22,821 bases of DNA from Penium margaritaceum (lineage: Eukaryota > Streptophyta > Zygnematophyceae > Desmidiales > Peniaceae): positions 18,308 through 41,128 of the forward strand of contig SZWC01023086.1 in assembly GCA_023375785.1 (NCBI GenBank). Direction: 5' to 3'. Made by a program: the position numbers and the translations under genes. The notes beneath the pieces are model-generated. The model saw only the letters and a list, made by a program, of their open reading frames with translations, was not told where the DNA came from and made no database searches. Of this stretch, positions 21,001 through 22,821 are shown piece after piece; within the stretch, counting starts at the first letter, position 1, and every line of letters begins with the position of its first letter.

Positions 21001-22561
21001 CACATTGGTCAGAACACGCTGGTCAAAAACACAGTGATCAGAAAGACACTAGTCAGAAACACAGTGGTCGGAAACACAGTGGCCAGAAGCACAGTGGTCA
21101 GAAACATAGTGATCATAAACACATTGGTCAGAACACGCTGGTCAAAAACACAGTGATCAGAAAGACACTAGTCAGAAACACAGTGGTCGGAAACACAGTG
21201 GCCAGAAGCACAGTGGTCAGAAACATAGTGATCATAAACACATTGGTCAGAACACGCTGGTCAAAAACACAGTGATCAGAAAGACACTAGTCAGAAACAC
21301 AGTGGTCGGAAACACAGTGGCCAGAAGCACAGTGGTCAGAAACATAGTGATCATAAACACATTGGTCAGAACACGCTGGTCAAAAACACAGTGATCAGAA
21401 AGACACTAGTCAGAAACACAGTGGTCGGAAACACAGTGGCCAGAAGCACAGTGGTCAGAAACATAGTGATCATAAACACATTGGTCAGAACACGCTGGTC
21501 AAAAACACAGTGATCAGAAAGACACTAGTCAGAAACACAGTGGTCGGAAACACAGTGGCCAGAAGCACAGTGGTCAGAAACATAGTGATCATAAACACAT
21601 TGGTCAGAACACGCTGGTCAAAAACACAGTGATCAGAAAGACACTAGTCAGAAACACAGTGGTCGGAAACACAGTGGCCAGAAGCACAGTGGTCAGAAAC
21701 ATAGTGATCATAAACACATTGGTCAGAACACGCTGGTCAAAAACACAGTGATCAGAAAGACACTAGTCAGAAACACAGTGGTCGGAAACACAGTGGCCAG
21801 AAGCACAGTGGTCAGAAACATAGTGATCATAAACACATTGGTCAGAACACGCTGGTCAAAAACACAGTGATCAGAAAGACACTAGTCAGAAACACAGTGG
21901 TCGGAAACACAGTGGCCAGAAGCACAGTGGTCAGAAACATAGTGATCATAAACACATTGGTCAGAACACGCTGGTCAAAAACACAGTGATCAGAAAGACA
22001 CTAGTCAGAAACACAGTGGTCGGAAACACAGTGGCCAGAAGCACAGTGGTCAGAAACATAGTGATCATAAACACATTGGTCAGAACACGCTGGTCAAAAA
22101 CACAGTGATCAGAAAGACACTAGTCAGAAACACAGTGGTCGGAAACACAGTGGCCAGAAGCACAGTGGTCAGAAACATAGTGATCATAAACACATTGGTC
22201 AGAACACGCTGGTCAAAAACACAGTGATCAGAAAGACACTAGTCAGAAACACAGTGGTCGGAAACACAGTGGCCAGAAGCACAGTGGTCAGAAACATAGT
22301 GATCATAAACACATTGGTCAGAACACGCTGGTCAAAAACACAGTGATCAGAAAGACACTAGTCAGAAACACAGTGGTCGGAAACACAGTGGCCAGAAGCA
22401 CAGTGGTCAGAAACATAGTGATCATAAACACATTGGTCAGAACACGCTGGTCAAAAACACAGTGATCAGAAAGACACTAGTCAGAAACACAGTGGTCGGA
22501 AACACAGTGGCCAGAAGCACAGTGGTCAGAAACATAGTGATCATAAACACATTGGTCAGAA
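18091..22561 (+). repeat. 119-bp higher-order repeat, about 37.6 copies
   Basis: An eight-unit period of 119 bp: seven 15-bp units and one 14-bp unit (GGTCAGAACACGCT). In order, the units carry GGTCGGAAAC, GGCCAGAAGC, CATAGT, GATCATAAACACATT, the 14-mer, GGTCAAAAAC, GATCAGAAAGACACT and AGTCAGAAAC. The GGTCGG marker starts at 18091 and recurs every 119 bp to 22494, so there are 37 full copies and a partial one ending at 22561, where AATACAG replaces ACACGCT. Copies look identical on spot checks. 119 is not divisible by three, so frames change at each copy and no long ORF crosses this array. Each copy has one ACTAGT, one TGGCCA and two TGATCA sites. Confidence 0.97.
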
Positions 22562-22821
22562 ATACAGTGGTCAGAAACACAGTGGTGAGAAACACATTGT
22601 TCAGAAACACGCTGGTCAGAAACACAGTGGTCTGAAGCACAGTGGTCAGAAACACAGTGGGCAGAAACACACTGGTCAGAAACACTGTGGACATGAACAC
22701 ACTTGTCAGAAACACACTGGTCATAAACACAGTGGTCACAAACACTCTGGTCAGACACACACTGGTCACAAACACTGTGGTCAGACCTCCAGTGGTCAGA
22801 AACACACTGGTCAGAAACACG
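22554..22821 (+). repeat. Segmental duplication, copy 2 (partner at 17071-17338)
   Basis: This is the right-hand flank of the 119-bp HOR. It matches 17071-17338 in unit order, including the rare GGTCAGACCTCCAGT unit at 22779. It is still matching when the window ends, so the duplicated segment probably extends beyond the right edge. Confidence 0.9.

Larger units (their letters stand above)
1..22821 (+). repeat. 15-bp satellite/minisatellite array filling the window
   Basis: The window is a continuous head-to-tail array of a 15-bp unit, consensus GGTCAGAAACACAGT read on the + strand. The position of the leading GG can be followed modulo 15 from base 6 to the right edge. It stays in phase for hundreds of units and shifts only at rare 13-, 14- or 16-bp units. 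I saw no unit in the opposite orientation. Substitutions are common, mainly G/C at unit position 14, T for C in GGTCAGAAATAC, and CAT or CAA for CAG; indels are rare. Several nested higher-order repeats sit inside. There is no unique sequence in between, so this is satellite DNA rather than a gene with a repeated domain. The class (nuclear satellite or minisatellite of a eukaryote) is inferred from architecture; the species and chromosomal position are not readable. Confidence 0.97.

Noticed and set aside
18130..22550. TGATCA and ACTAGT palindromes as regulatory or origin sites
   Set aside because: They arise from single substitutions in the monomer (GATCA for GGTCA; ACTAGTCAG for ACTGGTCAG) and were multiplied with the HOR; nothing else supports a function.
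18091..22561. CRISPR array (regular direct repeats)
   Set aside because: The period has no unique spacers; every base of the 119-bp unit is repeated, and it is built of related 15-mers. No cas genes are present.
12381..22561. Pure assembly artefact as the explanation for the identical HOR copies
   Set aside because: Not excluded, but the partial terminal copies, exact breakpoints and diverged flanks are what real tandem arrays show. Only the copy number is doubtful and should be confirmed with spanning reads.
1..22821. Telomeric repeats, CENP-B-box-like sequence, transposon ends or inverted repeats
   Set aside because: I looked for TTAGGG-type repeats, a CENP-B-box-like motif, terminal inverted repeats, poly-A tails and inverted monomers, and saw none; all units are in the same orientation.

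Overview
The whole 22.8-kb window is one satellite/minisatellite array. I see no gene, RNA gene, transposon, CRISPR array or unique-sequence island. The building block is a 15-bp unit, consensus GGTCAGAAACACAGT on the + strand (about 47% G+C, ten purines, two T), repeated head-to-tail roughly 1,500 times with no inverted copy noticed. The commonest dimorphism is ...CAGT versus ...CACT at the end of the unit. Other units carry single substitutions (GGTCATAAAC, GGCCAGAAAC, GGTCAGAAATAC, GGTTAG and so on). The array runs off both window edges.

The architecture suggests a nuclear eukaryotic genome, probably an animal, assembled from long reads: a subtelomeric, pericentromeric or interstitial minisatellite block. 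The species cannot be named from the sequence. No telomere repeat, CENP-B-box-like sequence or transposon edge was seen.

Layout. 1-888: diverged monomers with one 75-bp duplication. 889-1488: a 9-copy array of 30-bp dimers flanked by two near-identical 180-bp blocks. 1474-3093: an 11-copy 90-bp (6-unit) higher-order repeat (HOR) flanked by two copies of a 225-bp block. 3153-4623: a 210-bp (14-unit) HOR, seven copies. 4624-12383: diverged monomers carrying many local two-copy tandem duplications, of which 105 bp (7 units) is the commonest size. 12381-16286: a 208-bp (14-unit, one unit only 13 bp) HOR, about 18.8 copies. 16287-18090: diverged monomers again. 18091-22561: a 119-bp (8-unit, one unit 14 bp) HOR, about 37.6 copies. 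22562-22821: flank that duplicates the sequence at about 17071-17338.

The long open reading frames are a by-product of the repeat. The unit length is a multiple of three and the consensus has no stop in any + frame or in two of the three - frames, so five of six frames stay open by default. The 208-bp and 119-bp HORs change frame at every copy, which argues against coding. The biological content is therefore repeat evolution: nested tandem amplification at 15, 30, 60-135, 208-210 and 119 bp, plus segmental duplications of 0.2-0.3 kb. The most informative observations are the recurrent 7/14-unit duplication size and the fact that the two largest, most homogeneous arrays are the ones whose unit contains a phase-breaking 13- or 14-bp monomer.
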